Of a DNA stretch of 64,000 nt, positions 34,239-48,300 are shown one piece after another. This DNA is from Aplysia californica (lineage: Eukaryota > Mollusca > Gastropoda > Aplysiida > Aplysiidae): assembly GCF_000002075.1 (NCBI RefSeq), contig NW_004797486.1, positions 564,883 through 628,882 on the forward strand, in the 5' to 3' direction. Every line of letters starts with the position of its first letter. The first letter of the stretch is position 1. Made by a program: the position numbers and the translations under genes. Below the pieces are notes generated by a model that was not told where the DNA came from, did not search any database, and worked only from the letters and a program-made list of their open reading frames with translations.

Positions 34239-35340
34239 TATCTTCTAGTATAACTATAGCCACCAAGTTTCGAATTCATAAAAGCATGTTAAATATAATG
34301 AATGAAGATTACATTGGTGGCTCATGCCATTGGCTAGCCACATCATGCTGAGTAAAAGAAATTTCCAAGCTAACTGTTCCTTTTTTGGGTCACGACAGGC
34401 TGGGAGAGTTAAACACGAGCCCTCTAACTTTGTTAATGTCTTCAGACTGCCACGTCAGACCCCTCGACCATAAAAGAGGTCAAATGCCTAGACAATATTT
34501 CCTTTAGCTAATATTCATCAGTATAAGTGAATACTCAACTATTCGACCACAAAGAAAAGGCGGGGACGCTAAAGTGGTTGACATGCAAGCACTCCGCTAT
34601 TCCTGACAAGCTCACTTTCTGTGACAACTAACAAGACATGCCTAAAACACCACACAACCATAAGCCATCAAGCATTACTGTCCTTACACTATGCACCTTT
34701 GTAAACTCATTTTGAAATTAAATAGTATTTGCTTGTATGCACTTGAGTGTGTGTTTGTGTGTGATGAATAAATGTGACTGTATATGATGAGCGTTCACAT
34801 TGTAAAAAATGATGGCAATATGAGACACTAACTTTTCAAAGTATTATAACACGCACCATTAGCAATAACTGTGTTTCCAGTAACACTTCGAAGTTACAAG
34901 AAAATAAATATATGTAGTATAGATATTTAACACCCCTATCAACACTATTAGGTTATTTAAGAGACATGTTGTCATTTGAATACTTTTTAATGTGTAGGAA
35001 TGTACTAAAAATTGTCAAGAGTATTGTTTGATGATGTCTGTAATAAACTGGTAAAACAGTTTTTACTATAGAACCTTTTCTGTTTCTTGTCTGACAGTGT
35101 AATATTATATTTATCCTTTAGCAAATGGTCACACAGAGAGGAAGGTCAATTTTATGACAGTATGATTTTGTCTAGGAGAGGTAAAGGATAGCCTGGTGAC
35201 AAGGGGGGGAAAAGTTGGCTTTTCAAGCATTGGTTGGTTTTCATATATATATATATATTATATATATATTATATACACACACAGCTCACAGACAGCCAAG
35301 ACAGGATAATGCCCTAATTATGTTGTTTTTATATATAGGC

Positions 35341-35343
<3 letters not shown>

Positions 35344-35396
<53 letters not shown>
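35344..35396. repeat. (GT)n microsatellite
   Basis: About 26 GT units; the Cys-Val open frames here are artefacts. Confidence 0.95.
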
Positions 35397-35398
<2 letters not shown>

Positions 35399-35873
35399 AT
35401 GTGTGTGTGCGTGCGTGGGTGGAGAAAGGTCCCAGTTGTCAGCAGAGCTATTTTTGAGCAATGGGATGAAAAGGCCAAAAATGTCACACCTGTTCAAAAA
35501 TTTAGTTCTTTCAATCCATCAGAAAATGCATGTGTAACTACATGTATTTCTTAATAACAAATCATTGAAAGGATGTTATAATATTTTATGTCTAAATATG
35601 TTTTATCAATTATATTTTCTTCATGTTGTTATTCACCAAAGATTGAAAATGTGCTAAAGATTGGTTCAACATACAAAAGTGAAAGCCGTTTTTCTCCCAA
35701 CTTTGTTTTTACACCTTGTGTTACAAAATGTGGCATATCTTTAAAACCACTCAAGATATTGGAAAAAATGTTAATTTGGTATGTACAGTAAATTTTCTAC
35801 AATGTAAGAATATGCTCTTATTTAAACATCCAAAATATCCGATAACCGAGACATTTTTCTCCAGGCACACAAA

Positions 35874-35875
<2 letters not shown>

Positions 35876-35941
<66 letters not shown>
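35876..35941. repeat. (CA)n microsatellite
   Basis: About 32 CA units, 62 bases before the CAG element at 36004. Confidence 0.95.
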
Positions 35942-35944
<3 letters not shown>

Positions 35945-36003
35945 ATAATTATTTATGTATGTGTGTTTGTATGTGTGTGTACATATCTATATCTTTATAA
36001 ATA

Positions 36004-37157
36004 CAGTCGAAACTGTGTAAGACGGAATCGCAAGGGAGCCTGAAAAAAATTCCATCTAAAACAGGGGAATTTAGGGGGGAGATGGAGGGGGATTTCAAAG
36101 GCCCAGCTGGTGGGATCAAGGGTCGCTTGTCCGGTCGGCAATCAGTGGCCAAAACTTCACACCTCTCAGCTGCTATCCTCTCTGATAATGACATGCGTCA
36201 GTTTTACTTATCCCATTACCACCAGTGCTTGCATTTTATAGGACAACTGTTTGTCCTATTAAAAACAGAAATGTTTGAACATCCCTTCTGCTTCCACCCT
36301 TAGCCCCACCCATTGGTGTAACCAATGCCACCCCTCACTGCCATGTAACAACGATTCGATGAACTGCTTTCTCGGTTGGCCGAACGATCAGGGCGGCAGG
36401 CATTGGTCAAATTAATTTCACACCTCCGGCCTCCGGCTACCAATGAAAGTATCCATTCTGGGGCGCCACTCGAGCAGTTCCACTGGCACTCGTGAGATTT
36501 TACATCCACACCACGCTGACCATCTTCATCGCTCAGGGATCACATAGATGGGGTAACATCTGCCCTCAAATTGCACCCCTACTCCCCTTCCTCACCCAAC
36601 GGCATGGCGTTAAGCTTAGAGTCGGCGGAACCAAAGCATTCTCCATCTTCGACTGGAAGGGAGCAGATTTTTCTTTTCGCTTCCACGTTGAACAGGTTTC
36701 CGTTTTATACAGGTACTTAAAGAGGAGTATGTTTCAAGGGGGGAGTGGGGGGATTCCAATAAGACAGGTTTCCGTTTTACACAGGTTTCCATTAAGGCGT
36801 CGGTGGCCTAGTGGTTAGGCTCTCGGACTCGCAACCGTAAGGTCGTGGGTTCGAGTCCCGTCAGGGGCTCGACGTTGTGTCCTTGGGAAAGGCACTTTGC
36901 ACGAATTTTCCTCACTTCACCCAGATGGGAATGGGTACCCGGCTATAGACAGCGAAAGATCTTGTCAGTTTGTTAGTGTTTGAGCGCTTAATCAGCTGCT
37001 TGCACTGTATGCTTCCCAGGAAGCTGAGAATGTTTCGGAGTATTCTATGGTCTGCTGGGGTAATAATATAGTGTAAAGCGCATAGAGCCTGCTGTTGAGC
37101 GGGGATGCGCTATACAAATGCTATTTATTATTATTATTATTATTAAGGCAGGTTCGG

Positions 37158-37160
<3 letters not shown>
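36004..37160. mobile_element. CAG-ended, TA-flanked DNA element (MITE), split by a SINE
   Basis: Left end TA|CAGTCGAAACTG, right end (reverse) TA|CAGCCGAACCTG: 10 of 12 bases match, with TA target duplication. Sub-terminal GTGTAAGACGGAA and GTGTAAAACGGAAACC also pair. Without the SINE it is about 806 bp. No transposase is seen. Termini and target suggest the Tc1/mariner-pogo superfamily. Confidence 0.7.
36799..37141 (+). mobile_element. SINE-A, full-length copy
   Basis: Target duplications ATTAAGGC at 36791-36798 and 37142-37149. The tRNA head has an A box TGGCCTAGTGGTTAGG and a B box GGTTCGAGTCCC; a loop CTCGCAA suggests an Ala-type (CGC) ancestor. The body is CTTGGGAAAGGCACTTTGC ... AAGCGCATAGAGCCTGCTG, and the tail is (ATT)n. 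Confidence 0.92.
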
Positions 37161-37162
<2 letters not shown>

Positions 37163-37207
<45 letters not shown>

Positions 37208-37226
37208 ATGTATATATATAACTTTT

Positions 37227-37264
<38 letters not shown>
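37163..37264. repeat. (TA)n and (GT)n tract
   Basis: Two TA arrays ending in GT units, starting at the TA target duplication of the CAG element. Confidence 0.9.
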
Positions 37265-37267
<3 letters not shown>

Positions 37268-38416
37268 ATACATAATATTCGTTAATGTGAATAGGATGCA
37301 ACTTACTTCTCTTGTGCACACAGTCAATAATTTGAGTTGAAGAAACAAGTGTGAAAAAAATTGTTTGGATTCAGGTTTTATGACTATAAATGTAGCTTTT
37401 CCAATTATACATCACTTCAAAGATCTTCTAGTAATGACAGTTGTATGCCCGTTGCATATACGACTTTTATCTTCCTTTGTGTTCCTCTTACAGGGCTATT
37501 TTACTCCAGGTTATCTTGTCCACAGCTTCTTATATATATATATGTCTTTTTATCCTGTCAGGCCCACAGTGCAAACCTTCAAAGTGTTTGATCACCTGTT
37601 TGTTTGTTTTTTCGGTAGCTGTATCACATGCTTTGAACTGCAATTAATATGGAATTTCAGTTGCAACTGCCAAGGGCATACTGTAATAGCTGCAGTTTGA
37701 GAATATAAGGTTGGGGGGGGGGGGTTTACAATCTGCCTCAATTTTCTAACAAGTAATACAAGTGAGGGATTTATCATGCTTCAACTTTTTTTTTAGCATT
37801 CTCTTAGTCTGTTTTAGTATTTCCGCTTTGTCAAATCTAAGAGTTCTGATAAGGGACCCTTCATTTAATAAAGTAGGTCCATGTTCATGAGTTCTGCCTT
37901 GTCTGAAACACTGTTGAATACTCTCAAAGGACACTTTTTTCTGAATGGGTAAGGGTTTTGTATTAGTATTGTCCCTGTGAATTTGCAATACTTGTATTAT
38001 ATAACTTGTATCATAGGCCTACATATTCTTTGTACACTCATAATGGATGACACAGCTCCTGAATACAGATAGGCCTAACCATTTTTATATATAAATAAGG
38101 ACTGAGAGAGAGAGAGAGAGAACTTCTGTGTACGGAATTACTTGTGCCTGCTCTACATTTTGTGTTTAGATTTTGTGATCGACATATAATATAAATAATG
38201 AACACATGATCTTGTCTTGTGACTGTGTTGAAGAGAACAGTTTTAATGTATGTGTCTGTGGGTGCTTTTTGGTGCTTTTAGTTTATTATTAGTGCTTACT
38301 CCCATGGAAATGTTCATTTACTGGACAAGATCATTATTTACAAGAATTATTTGTGCTTTGATTTTCTATTGGCTTGGAATCTTTTGAACCTTGAAAAATT
38401 GTCCACAGATAGTTAA

Positions 38417-38905
38417 GTCCCTGGGGCTCTCGTGGTGTTGAGGTTAACATGTTCGTCTCTCATTCAATAGGTTCCGGGTTCGAATCAAAAAAATTTTCTT
38501 CTCTAAAATTGTCTCCTTTCACCTCCTTTCCTTCTCTCTAGCAATATTCTATCATCTGCTTTCGTCTCTTCTTTCTGCCCCCACCCCCCCCCCACCTCCA
38601 TTGCCCCCTCCTCTGGGCTCCTGACTCTTTCTGCAGCCTTTCTACTGCTACTCCATGGCTCCTTCTTACTGCTGTCTTTCAGTCACACCCCTGATCTTAT
38701 TAAAGTAGGAAAGATCTACACCTCGCCTTCTCGGACAAGGGCAAAAAATCGCTGAGGTCTCGTTTGCAAGTTGTGCACGGTAGAGAGCTTCCGCTGCCAC
38801 CCGAGAAAAACCAAAATTTCCTACCAACTGAAAATGTTAAATGTATCCCGCACGCTCATATGACCTTATGCAGTTGCAAACACCATAAAACACTTACAAA
38901 AAAGA
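38417..38905 (+). mobile_element. SINE-C, long tRNA-headed copy
   Basis: Head with CTCGTGGTGTTGAGGTTAAC and B box GGTTCCGGGTTCGAATC; pyrimidine-rich body; end CTCATATGACCTTATGCAGT then TGCAAACACCATAAAACACT with a poly(A)-like tail. This copy links the tRNA head to the end sequence found alone elsewhere. Confidence 0.75.
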
Positions 38906-39276
38906 AAAAAAAGTGAAGTCCCTACCTCGACTGAACACAGCTATTCTGAAAACAGCAGTGAACCAAAAGAAAATAAAATCCCTGATTTTTTTCTTCACTT
39001 TTTGTGTAATCTCTCTCAACCAAAAACACGGCTAAACTGAATAATGTGCAACAGTATGACAGGGTTTGTTTTAAGCGAATTCCACTGTGTATGTTTGATG
39101 ATGATATTCACGTTTAGAAAAAGAGCATTTATACGTCTGCTCCTTAGAGAATCACAAGACCCGGTGGATCATTTTTTTAAAACAATGTCCTATGTCACTG
39201 CATTACTGCTTCCTAATAAACTTCATTCTTTCATCACTCAGATTACATGCCATTGACGTAACAGTATCAAGCTACA

Positions 39277-39394
39277 ATGGCTAGAGTGCTGTTTATAGTG
39301 TGTGTTCCAGCTAGCGAAGAAGAAAAAATAGAGAAGCCGGGAATATTTGCAAAAGATGTTGGAGGAGGAGATGAGGATAAAGCTGTTCTGAAAG
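39277..39394 (+). CDS. DUF389 gene exon 1
   Basis: ATG GCT AGA: MARVLFIVCVPASEEEKIEK and a glycine/acidic stretch. Donor AAAG|GTGATT, phase 1. RVLFIVCVP resembles the first strand of the DUF389 N-domain. Confidence 0.75.
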
Positions 39395-42300
39395 GTGATT
39401 TCAATTTTTGCTGTACACTCAGTGGATATCATTGTTCATTTATCAATTCTTTTAAGTTTTGACTTTTTGGCCACAATGATAATGTTGTATGGTGATGGAC
39501 GCTGTTTCATCTCATAATTGAGTAATCCTTCAAAGTGTCATCTCCGTTGCCTTTCTCACCCTGGATGACAGTAAAGGCCAGACAAACACTTTCCACTTTG
39601 CCCTGTACACATGAGATGTCAATTCTTGGCCTTCTCTAATTACAGCATATATAACACAAAACTACCTCTTGAACTGTGGACTCAGTGATGGTCCCCAATC
39701 TACTGAAGGTACAAAGGAGAATCACTCAGAGGGATCAAAATATTTTGTGTCAGCATGTTATTGTGACAAAACTATTAAACACTAGCTATAGTGTCAGTAA
39801 AAACTACAAGTTTACATTTTTCAGTAAAATCCACACTGAAATGTATTTTTTTAAATGGACATATATATATGGTGTTAATTTTTTTTTTAATCGTTACAAA
39901 TTGCCCAACAGGTGAAACAAATGTCGCTTTCTTGGATTTCATTATTTTGACGAGCACCCAATTTCTTAATGATGTTACACATTTCATATAATAAATTTTA
40001 ACTTGATACCCACAAATTATTTTGCTTTTTTTATATTGTGTAACACTTTCTTAAGATCTCTCGATACACATTAACTTAAACTAAATTCTTTCTCATTTTC
40101 AAAGCTATAATGCGACGGTTTTGTTCTCATTAATTATAATTATATTGTTATCAATTTTACAGCAGTCGAAAATGACATGAAACCGGTCGGGAATAATGCT
40201 GATGAATCAAAAACCAAGAAAGAAAAAGGAGATTCCAATAAAGAAACTACAGCAGTGGCGGTAGACAAAGAAAGTGATGGTGTTACTCTTACCAAAAAGC
40301 ATGAAGATGCACCAGAAGAGAACAAAGATGCTGACAGTGCAAACGAGTCTTCCAGTGGAGTTGATGAACAGGGTTTTCATTTTGGGAATGCACCAAAGAA
40401 AAATGCAGGTATTGAAAGTAAAGAGGAAAGCAATCCAGTTTCTACTGAACACACTTCTGAGGAAGGACTGAAAGGTACTGAGAAGGGCGATACTTCTGAT
40501 AGTGCAGATGTTGATGAAGATACTACTACAGGAGATGGAGAGAAACAACCTGTCTATGAGAGATTCATATCTGAACACTGGACCCTTCTTGAGGTAACTC
40601 CCTATGAATAGCTTCTTTTTTCCATGCCCTTCTTCAAACTATAATGTTCCTTCCATATTGACAGGAGAGAGGGTGGAAAAGAGGAGAGAGGCATTAAAGA
40701 TTATAAGACCTGCATAGTCTAACTAGCATGGAGTACTTTGCTTGTTGAGGAAGATCATGGTTTACTTCTCTAAAGTATTGATATGGTAACTAAATCATAC
40801 TAAATGTTTGTTAAAAAAGAGATTCCGCAGTTATTTTATATGTCCCATGGAGCAAGTATAAAATCCATCATGTGTATTATAATCCTGTTATGAAAGCTTT
40901 TTTTTATAGTGCCTTCTGAAACATCTTAATCTAATTTGTTTAGTTTACCATTCTTCTTTTCCCCAGAAAGTAAAGACTGCTTTGGAAGTGTTGAGAGTCA
41001 CTTCTGTGCAATGGCATCTTGCAGAGGATAACACTTATGTGGTGAGGCTGAGTATGGTCACCTGTTTGCCCACTTGTGTGGTATTTAGTATGTTTGTTTT
41101 CTTACATGCTTTGAGCCTAGTATACTTTGTGTACTTCATTTTGCCACAGTCTTCCCTCCAGTTAAGACGGTCTGTTGCTCTTTAATTTCTTCTTTTTTTT
41201 TTCTGTTTCGCAAAGCGCACTGGAAGCTTTTTATTTAAAGTCTATTTGATACGAAAGAAGAGTACAAGGGTGGATTAGAGAGTAATGGAGGCTGACAGTG
41301 ATATCCTTGTGAATTTCAAGTATTACTACTATGACACCATCTTACTGCGTGCAAAAGGTACTTCCCCAGTTTAAAAATGCTGTTGATGAGACGATTTTTT
41401 TTTACCGCAACAATACAGCTCCCCACTAAGCAGGAATACAAGAACAAGGGATGTAAGTCTAAGTTTTGCCTCATCCAGCCTACACTCCCAACTCAGCTTC
41501 ATGTGACTTCTTTGGTTGTTTCAAAGTCCAAAAGATAAGCTTCCTGAACAAAAGTTTGAACATATTTAAGAACTGTTAATTCAGAGCTTCAAATCATATC
41601 TGTATAATCAGAAGTTGCCTATCCTGCTCCTTCAAGAAGTGGCTGTGAAGGCTGAAATCCTGCAACAAAATCAACAACAAAATTTTGAAGAGGCTGAAAA
41701 TATCAGGTCCATATTATTAAGAGTTTTTGAGATACAGTTAAGGATAGTTCACAACTTCCATTACTTTTTGATCCACCCCATGATAGTACAAGTTTTCCTG
41801 CTCTCTCTCAAAAAGTATACAAGTGTCAGGAAATTACAAATTGCCTGATTCTCATCATTTATTTTCTCAGATTGTCATATTATGTAAATATTTTCTCCCT
41901 CTGTTCCACAAACTACCTGGTTTGGGATCATGTTCCATACTTTCCCTATGGCTCTTTTAGGCAATGTTTATCACGGGAGACGGAGAGCGCTGTGAGGAAG
42001 TGCTGGACAAACTGGCCAAGCTGGACGTTGGTGTCATTCCCAGGAGTTCCGTTAGGTGAGGGTGCTCAGGAGGACCCAAAGTGGTCCATTGGATAATGAA
42101 TAGTAATCTGTCCCGCTCCTTCTTTTTGTTTCCTTAAGAAATCACTAAGAACAACTTTGTCTTTAATTTTGTGAGTCAACGTTTGAGTAATTAATATAAG
42201 AAAGAGTGTTGTTAGGTACTAGGAACTAAATTTTCTAAGTCAATGTATGGCAAATTTGTCTGTTACGTGTGAAAGACCAATGTTTCCTAAGAATTTTTAT

Positions 42301-45300
42301 ATCATTCTTTTTCATCTCGATCAATTTTTTAATGAAACAAAAGATTTCCTCATCTAACTCTACTCGCCAGTATGAGTGAGCCTTTATAATCTAAAATGGT
42401 AAAATACTTCTTTCCCCCAGGGGTCTTGTAACACCTCTGGTGTTCAGCGCTTATATGACCTAATTGTGTTGCAAGTGCCGTAAAACTTGTACTGAAACTA
42501 AATCTGTTCGAACGCAGTTATTTCAAACTGTTCTCTCATGATTCATTTGTTCAAGTGGTAAAGCTTCGGCGATCTGTCCTGCTTTAGCTCATTGACTAGA
42601 CTGTTTACTCGCTGTGTTGGTCTGTCGATTCAATTTCTCTTTTAGCTTGGCATGTAGTTCAAGTGGTACACATCGCTATGCTGTTGAAGCAAGAGAAGTG
42701 AGCTGTGTAAGTCTGATTCCCTGTAAGGACTTCTCTGTTGATATCCACCCCTTGGCAATTATATGACCTTATGCAGTTGCAAGTGCCGTAAAACCTCTAC
42801 TAAAACTTTTTTAAAAACCAGGCTTGCTGTGCACTCTTCATTGACAATGGTCATGGCTTTACTTTGTGGAGCACTTCTCAGCGCACTCAGTGAAGACTCC
42901 ACAAATTAAGGGATTTATATTATTATTTTTTTATGAGAAGTTTGTGTTATCAAAGAAAAGTTCACTCACCTCAAGCCTTGAAATGTTCTTGAACGGTTGA
43001 ATATGTGTTTTCTCTCAGTTGGATGTGTTTAAACCTTATCTGACACCATATCATGATCTTACACTCTAGCACAAAACATGACTAAACATGTGTTCCAATG
43101 CAGCGATACCATCGCCGTTATTATTTTCTACCCATCCTTTCATTAGTACATGTGATGTGCACTGTCTAAAACTCCATTCCTTGGACATGCACCACCAAGT
43201 ATATAACATCGGCACCCCTCTGAGCAGTTTGGCTCTATACTGTAGAGTACCAAGTGCTCCTCATGATGGGCTGATACATTTTTGGAGTTTGTCAGAGGGA
43301 CTGATGCAAGATAATCCTTAGCCAAAGACTTTATTCCAATAGAAAATGAACTGGTTTCTTTTTTGAGTTGGTATTTTACATTATATATCATGTAATAGAA
43401 TGATCTGTGAAAACTTTGACGCTATTTTACTAAAGGCTTTCTATTTAAACCCCAATGGCTAACAATATACCACTGGATACACCATTCAAAGCTTTATAGT
43501 TTTGAACAAGTGAAAAGACAGTATGTAATCACCAATCTTCCCACGAAGCATTCGAATGCCTGGGTGTCAATTTTTTTAATGACTGACCTCACATTCCAAC
43601 CACAAGGGGCTTCTCTTTCAACAGCAATTTTCCAGCTCCTAATAAACAAACATACAAACAGCACACACCATTGTTATAAAGAAAAGCAAAACTCCTTCAT
43701 GGTGTACAGCATTTGATGTTTCGTCGCAACAGAGCAAAGAAACAGCAATCTGAATTTTACTGATTTTGCCGAAACCACACACTCAGAAGGCAGTGAGCTG
43801 GTTTACACACAGTGTTTATGCTGCCTAGTGTTACATACTTTTTAATTTGGCTTTCTGTTGGCTTTTGTCCTTTGACACTATACTATTCATTTTCTTCACT
43901 ATTCGGACAAAAGTAGTGAAAGCTGCTGGTGTATCTGTACTTTTCTTGTGTGTGTGTTTTTATTTCTGCTAGTTCGACATCATTCTTTTGCACAAGATGC
44001 AAAATGAGACAAGGTTGATGGCATAGTTTTATTAATTATCCAGTCTTTTTTGACAATTAAATGAGGATTTGCTTTGTGCATCACTTGTCATGACCCAGAA
44101 AAAAACTGTCTTGTAAGATGTTATGACTGTAAGCAACAACAGAAAGCTAAAGTGTATTACTTAAAAATGCATATATCTTTAAAATTAGCTGTTCATGAAC
44201 TTTGAAATTGAAATCTTCCACAGTGTATTTCCAGCATCAATAAGTGCTGCTGAGGAGGAGGAAGTGGATACTATACAGAAGATGATAGAACGGTAAGTAA
44301 GAAGTTGATAATTATTCCTCAAGGACACTAAAAAGTGTCGTGTTTTGTTCTGAATGTTTGGAATTTTAAAAAAACTATCTTGAAAGTTGTTTGGGGGGGG
44401 GGGGTTTCTGACACTGTTTCTGAAAAAAGTAAGTAAATTTGATACAGACTATCCGTTGCATGCCGTGTCCCCACACCCAAAGGTCATTACTAGTCTCTGT
44501 TTCAAGAGGAAGTCTTTTAAACCTATCTATTAAAGTTTTAAATCCTGCTCTTAACCACAAAAGTCGACATTGATTTCTATGTCAAGAGAATCTCAGTTGG
44601 TCTTTTAATTTTAAAAATTTCTAATATCTTTTGATCCATTCTCTCAAGCTTTCTATTTTAGTCAATTTTTTAGAGTATAATTCATATATTGACTTATTTT
44701 ATATGATGGTTTTTGTCTCTCTGTTCATGTTGCAATGTCTTTTACAAAAGAATGATTTTCACAGGGTGGATGGTTGTTTGGTGCTGTGGTGTGGTTTGCT
44801 CCTTTCCTATCAAACGTCTGTCGTTCTTATCTCTCCTTCTGTCCTATCAAACATCTGTCGTTCTTATCTCTCCTTCTGTCCTATCAAACATCTATCGTTC
44901 TTATCTCTCCTTCTGTCCTATCAAACGTCTATCTTCCTTATCTCTCCTTCTGTCCTATCAAACATCTATCTTCCTTATCTCTCCTTCTGTCCTATCAAAC
45001 ATCTATCTTCCTTATCTCTCCTTCTGTCCTATCAAACATCTATCTTCCTTATCTCTCCTTCTGTCCTATCAAACATCTATCGTTCTTATCTCTCCTTCTG
45101 TCCTATCAAACATCTATCGTTCTTATCTCTCCTTCTGTCCTATCAAACATCTGTCGTTCTTATCTCTCCTTCTGTCCTATCAAACATCTGTCGTTCTTAT
45201 CTCTCCTCCTTCTTTGTTATGCTTGTTACTCTCTTGTAACGCCTCTAACTTTAAGTACTTATAGGCTATGACTTTACTGTGTTATAAGTGCCTTAAAACT

Positions 45301-48300
45301 CTTACAAAAGAATGATTTTCACAGCTGCAGCTTCTCCTATATTCAGAGTACCCTTCATTTCAGGGAGGACAAATTGGCAGAGAAAGTCACAGAGTTCAAG
45401 AAGTCAATCAAGTCTCGTCTTGTAGTTGCACAGGTAATGTCACGTGGATTGAATGATAACATGATATTATCATTTATTCAAGGAAATTGACTTCTGCGTA
45501 CAAAATTACAAAAACATTACAACTTACTGAAACAAGCGTATTTTAAGGCACCATCACACACATACACACAAGTTCCCTCACTACTTTCCTCTCATGTCTA
45601 TGACATGATAAATGTGTCACGACGCGGTGGAATAGGGCACTCCTCACTTTTTGGGCATGTGGAGTTATTGGTATCACCTTAAAGCTTTTTTCATTTGTAT
45701 ATATCTGTTGATGGAAAAAAAAACAAATTTTACTTGAATAGTCGAGATATTTGCAATTGAAGGAGGTGATGGGTCGCTTGGTTTCAGTGGTAAAATTGAC
45801 AAGAACATGGCCACCAAAGTTTGGTGACTTTCAAAGTTTGAGAATCTTTAGAAACTGGAAAAATGTACATTTTTTTTAGCCTTTCATCAACTTTTTAGAG
45901 AAATATCTGTCCAGATATGTGTTGATTAAAGGTGTTGAAGCAAAAACCAAAAGTTCTATATAAAATTGCCAAACAGTTGGAAAAATGTCACTATCTTCGA
46001 TTTCATTATTTTGATGAGCGCCTGATTTCACCACGATGCCTGACAAATATACACAAAGTATATTCATAGGATAATGGAAGTTGAGGTTGTTTCAGAATGC
46101 TATCAGGTCTGCTGGGGTAATAGTATAGATTGTGAAACGCATAGAGCTTGCTGTTGAGCGGGGATTTGCGCTATACAAATGCTGTCTATTATAATGGATA
46201 TGAGGGTGGTTTTTTCCAACTATCTCAGGGCCTCATTCAGCTTTAGGCTTGTCCTTTCTTGGAACATGTCTTCCTATCTTTTCCTCTATCCGACTTTCTT
46301 TCTCCCTCATACTGTGCCGAACAGTATTGTCTGGGCCAGCCCCTATGATCTTGAGATTTGCGCACTGAAAAATCTGCAAATGAGTAGTGGAGATCAGCAC
46401 AGCTAGAAAATGTTAACAGTGATGGAATTGCCTTCCTTCAATGCTGTATGTCTGTTAGGAGCAATCAGGAATAAATTGGCTAAGAAATTTTACTCCAAAG
46501 TTGTGTTAGCCTACAGTGGAAAGGGTTAAGAATCCATAAACTTTTACCTTATGTTTTCATTGATTCATCGAATCATATGCTGTCAGCCTTCAATCCAATG
46601 CCATGAAGCAATAGTTGTAGGCTCTTTCCAGCTGTTGTGCAGTATTTTCTCCTTGAAAAATACAACCCAAGTAATGGGTAGTTCTGGAGGCAGTTTGAGT
46701 CCTCAACACTAGCATCTTGAGTGTTATGGTTAGGCTTATTCCATTGCATGGAAAAGAAATATGGGATAGTTTCCTGAGTGGGGTAGTCTTCTTCTTTGCA
46801 TTCCTCTGCTAGATCTCAGGGGTTGTCAACTGCTGGTTATTCAACTGAGTTTTATGTATGTGACCATTTTTCTACTTCATTGGGCCACTTGTCTTTAGGC
46901 AGATGAAAGCAGATGCAAATGACAGAAGAGGACCACATAACAGGAAAGGAGAACATTTTAGAGAAGAAAATTTTTTCGGCACTGACAGGTTTCCATTCCG
47001 GGACCTTTCAAATGAGAAGCAAACACCATACCTCTAGACTATAAGTATGAGAGCCGCCACCCCCTCGTGACAAAGTTATTTCATCAAGTATCTCCACTGT
47101 TTGTTTGATTGCTAAATGTCCTACTTGGCCGCAGTTGGATTGAAGCTGTACTAATGGGGGGGGATTAAAACAATTCTCCCCCCCCCCCCTCCCCGCTTTA
47201 AAAAAAAAAGAGAAATCCTTATCACTTTGAAAGCAATAATTGTTTTCAAATCTCTTATTGAATTGTGTCATTTACTGTTGTAACAGTATTTATGAATAAG
47301 ATCATAGGTATCATAAGTTGAAAGAAAATAATTTTTAAGGTAAGAATGGTATTGTTCTTTCACTGGAGATGGGTTTTTTCTGTCATTTCAGGTTGTGGAC
47401 TCAGTAAAAGGAGATGCCTTGTTCACCTTTGACTACCTCATGCTGTTGGTACTAGCCAGGTACAGTTTCATGGGCTTTTTTTATGGGGGGGGAGGGGGGG
47501 TTATATATTTGTTTTAAGTAACACTTTGCAGTCACTTGCCGCAATAATGTGCCGGTGAAAATTATCTGTTATGGTCACCTGGCACAGTTCTGCGCCAGGC
47601 CTGAGAAGTCCGTTGCAGTCACTCTCCTGGCTGGGTGACCAGATGGGGTATTTTGTACTGCTAGCTGTGTGACTGCAAAGTGTTAAAGACATGCTCATAA
47701 ATGATGGGCAGTGATGGTCATTTTTCAAACGGAAACAGCAATATCAGAAACAGAATTGTCATAGCCATAAATGAAAAAGATGTTTTACATGAATAGAATT
47801 TGGTGTTGGTGTGATATGTTTAGTTTTGAATATGTAACAGTTTTAAAAGCTGAGACTAAAACAAGGGAAGGGCTTGAAGTTTCTTTTTTTTAATGCAAAA
47901 GATGTCTCCTCTGCCCAGTACCCAGGTAGAAGTGCAGGTGCCAGGCCTTCTGAATGATCTATTTTGCTATGGAAAGTTATAAATAGAATGAAAGCTGCAC
48001 TGTAGACAGCAACCCATGACTGATAGAAACCCTCTCTCACAGTGGAACTATGGTCAAATTGTGTTGTGAGCTGCTTGGGTTACGAAATAATGTCCTGTAT
48101 CTACTGGTCAAAATGCTTCCATAATAAATTATGTAGGTTGCTTTCTATTGTGTTTTTCAAATTAAATGCCAAGCTCACCTGTATCTTGGTGGGACACGAT
48201 ATAGAGTCTAGGTATTTACATGTATCTTGTTTTCATAAATGTTTTTCTTTCAAAACGTGCTTCAATGATTTTTAACTTTTTAACTTTTTGGATGTAAAGC

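Larger units (their letters stand above)
31030..39276. other. Intergenic region between divergent DNAAF11 and DUF389 genes
   Basis: It holds a LINE relic, an AGATCT array, several dinucleotide arrays, a CAG-ended element carrying a SINE, and a SINE-C copy (listed separately). 33450-34150, 34240-35215 and 37260-38415 show no supported gene. Promoters must lie here, but no TATA box or initiator could be singled out. Confidence 0.5.

Noticed and set aside
36799-36875. tRNA gene-like sequence
   Set aside because: A and B boxes are those of a SINE head: it has a body, ATT tail and target duplications, and the anticodon stem is imperfect.
40207-40578. 123-codon minus-strand open frame
   Set aside because: Antisense shadow of the acidic DUF389 exon 2.
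44805-45211. CRISPR-like array
   Set aside because: The units are contiguous with no unique spacers and lie in a eukaryotic intron.
44631-45271. Three overlapping open frames of 165-202 codons
   Set aside because: They are the same 37-bp minisatellite read in three frames; the unit lacks stops and is 1 mod 3 long.
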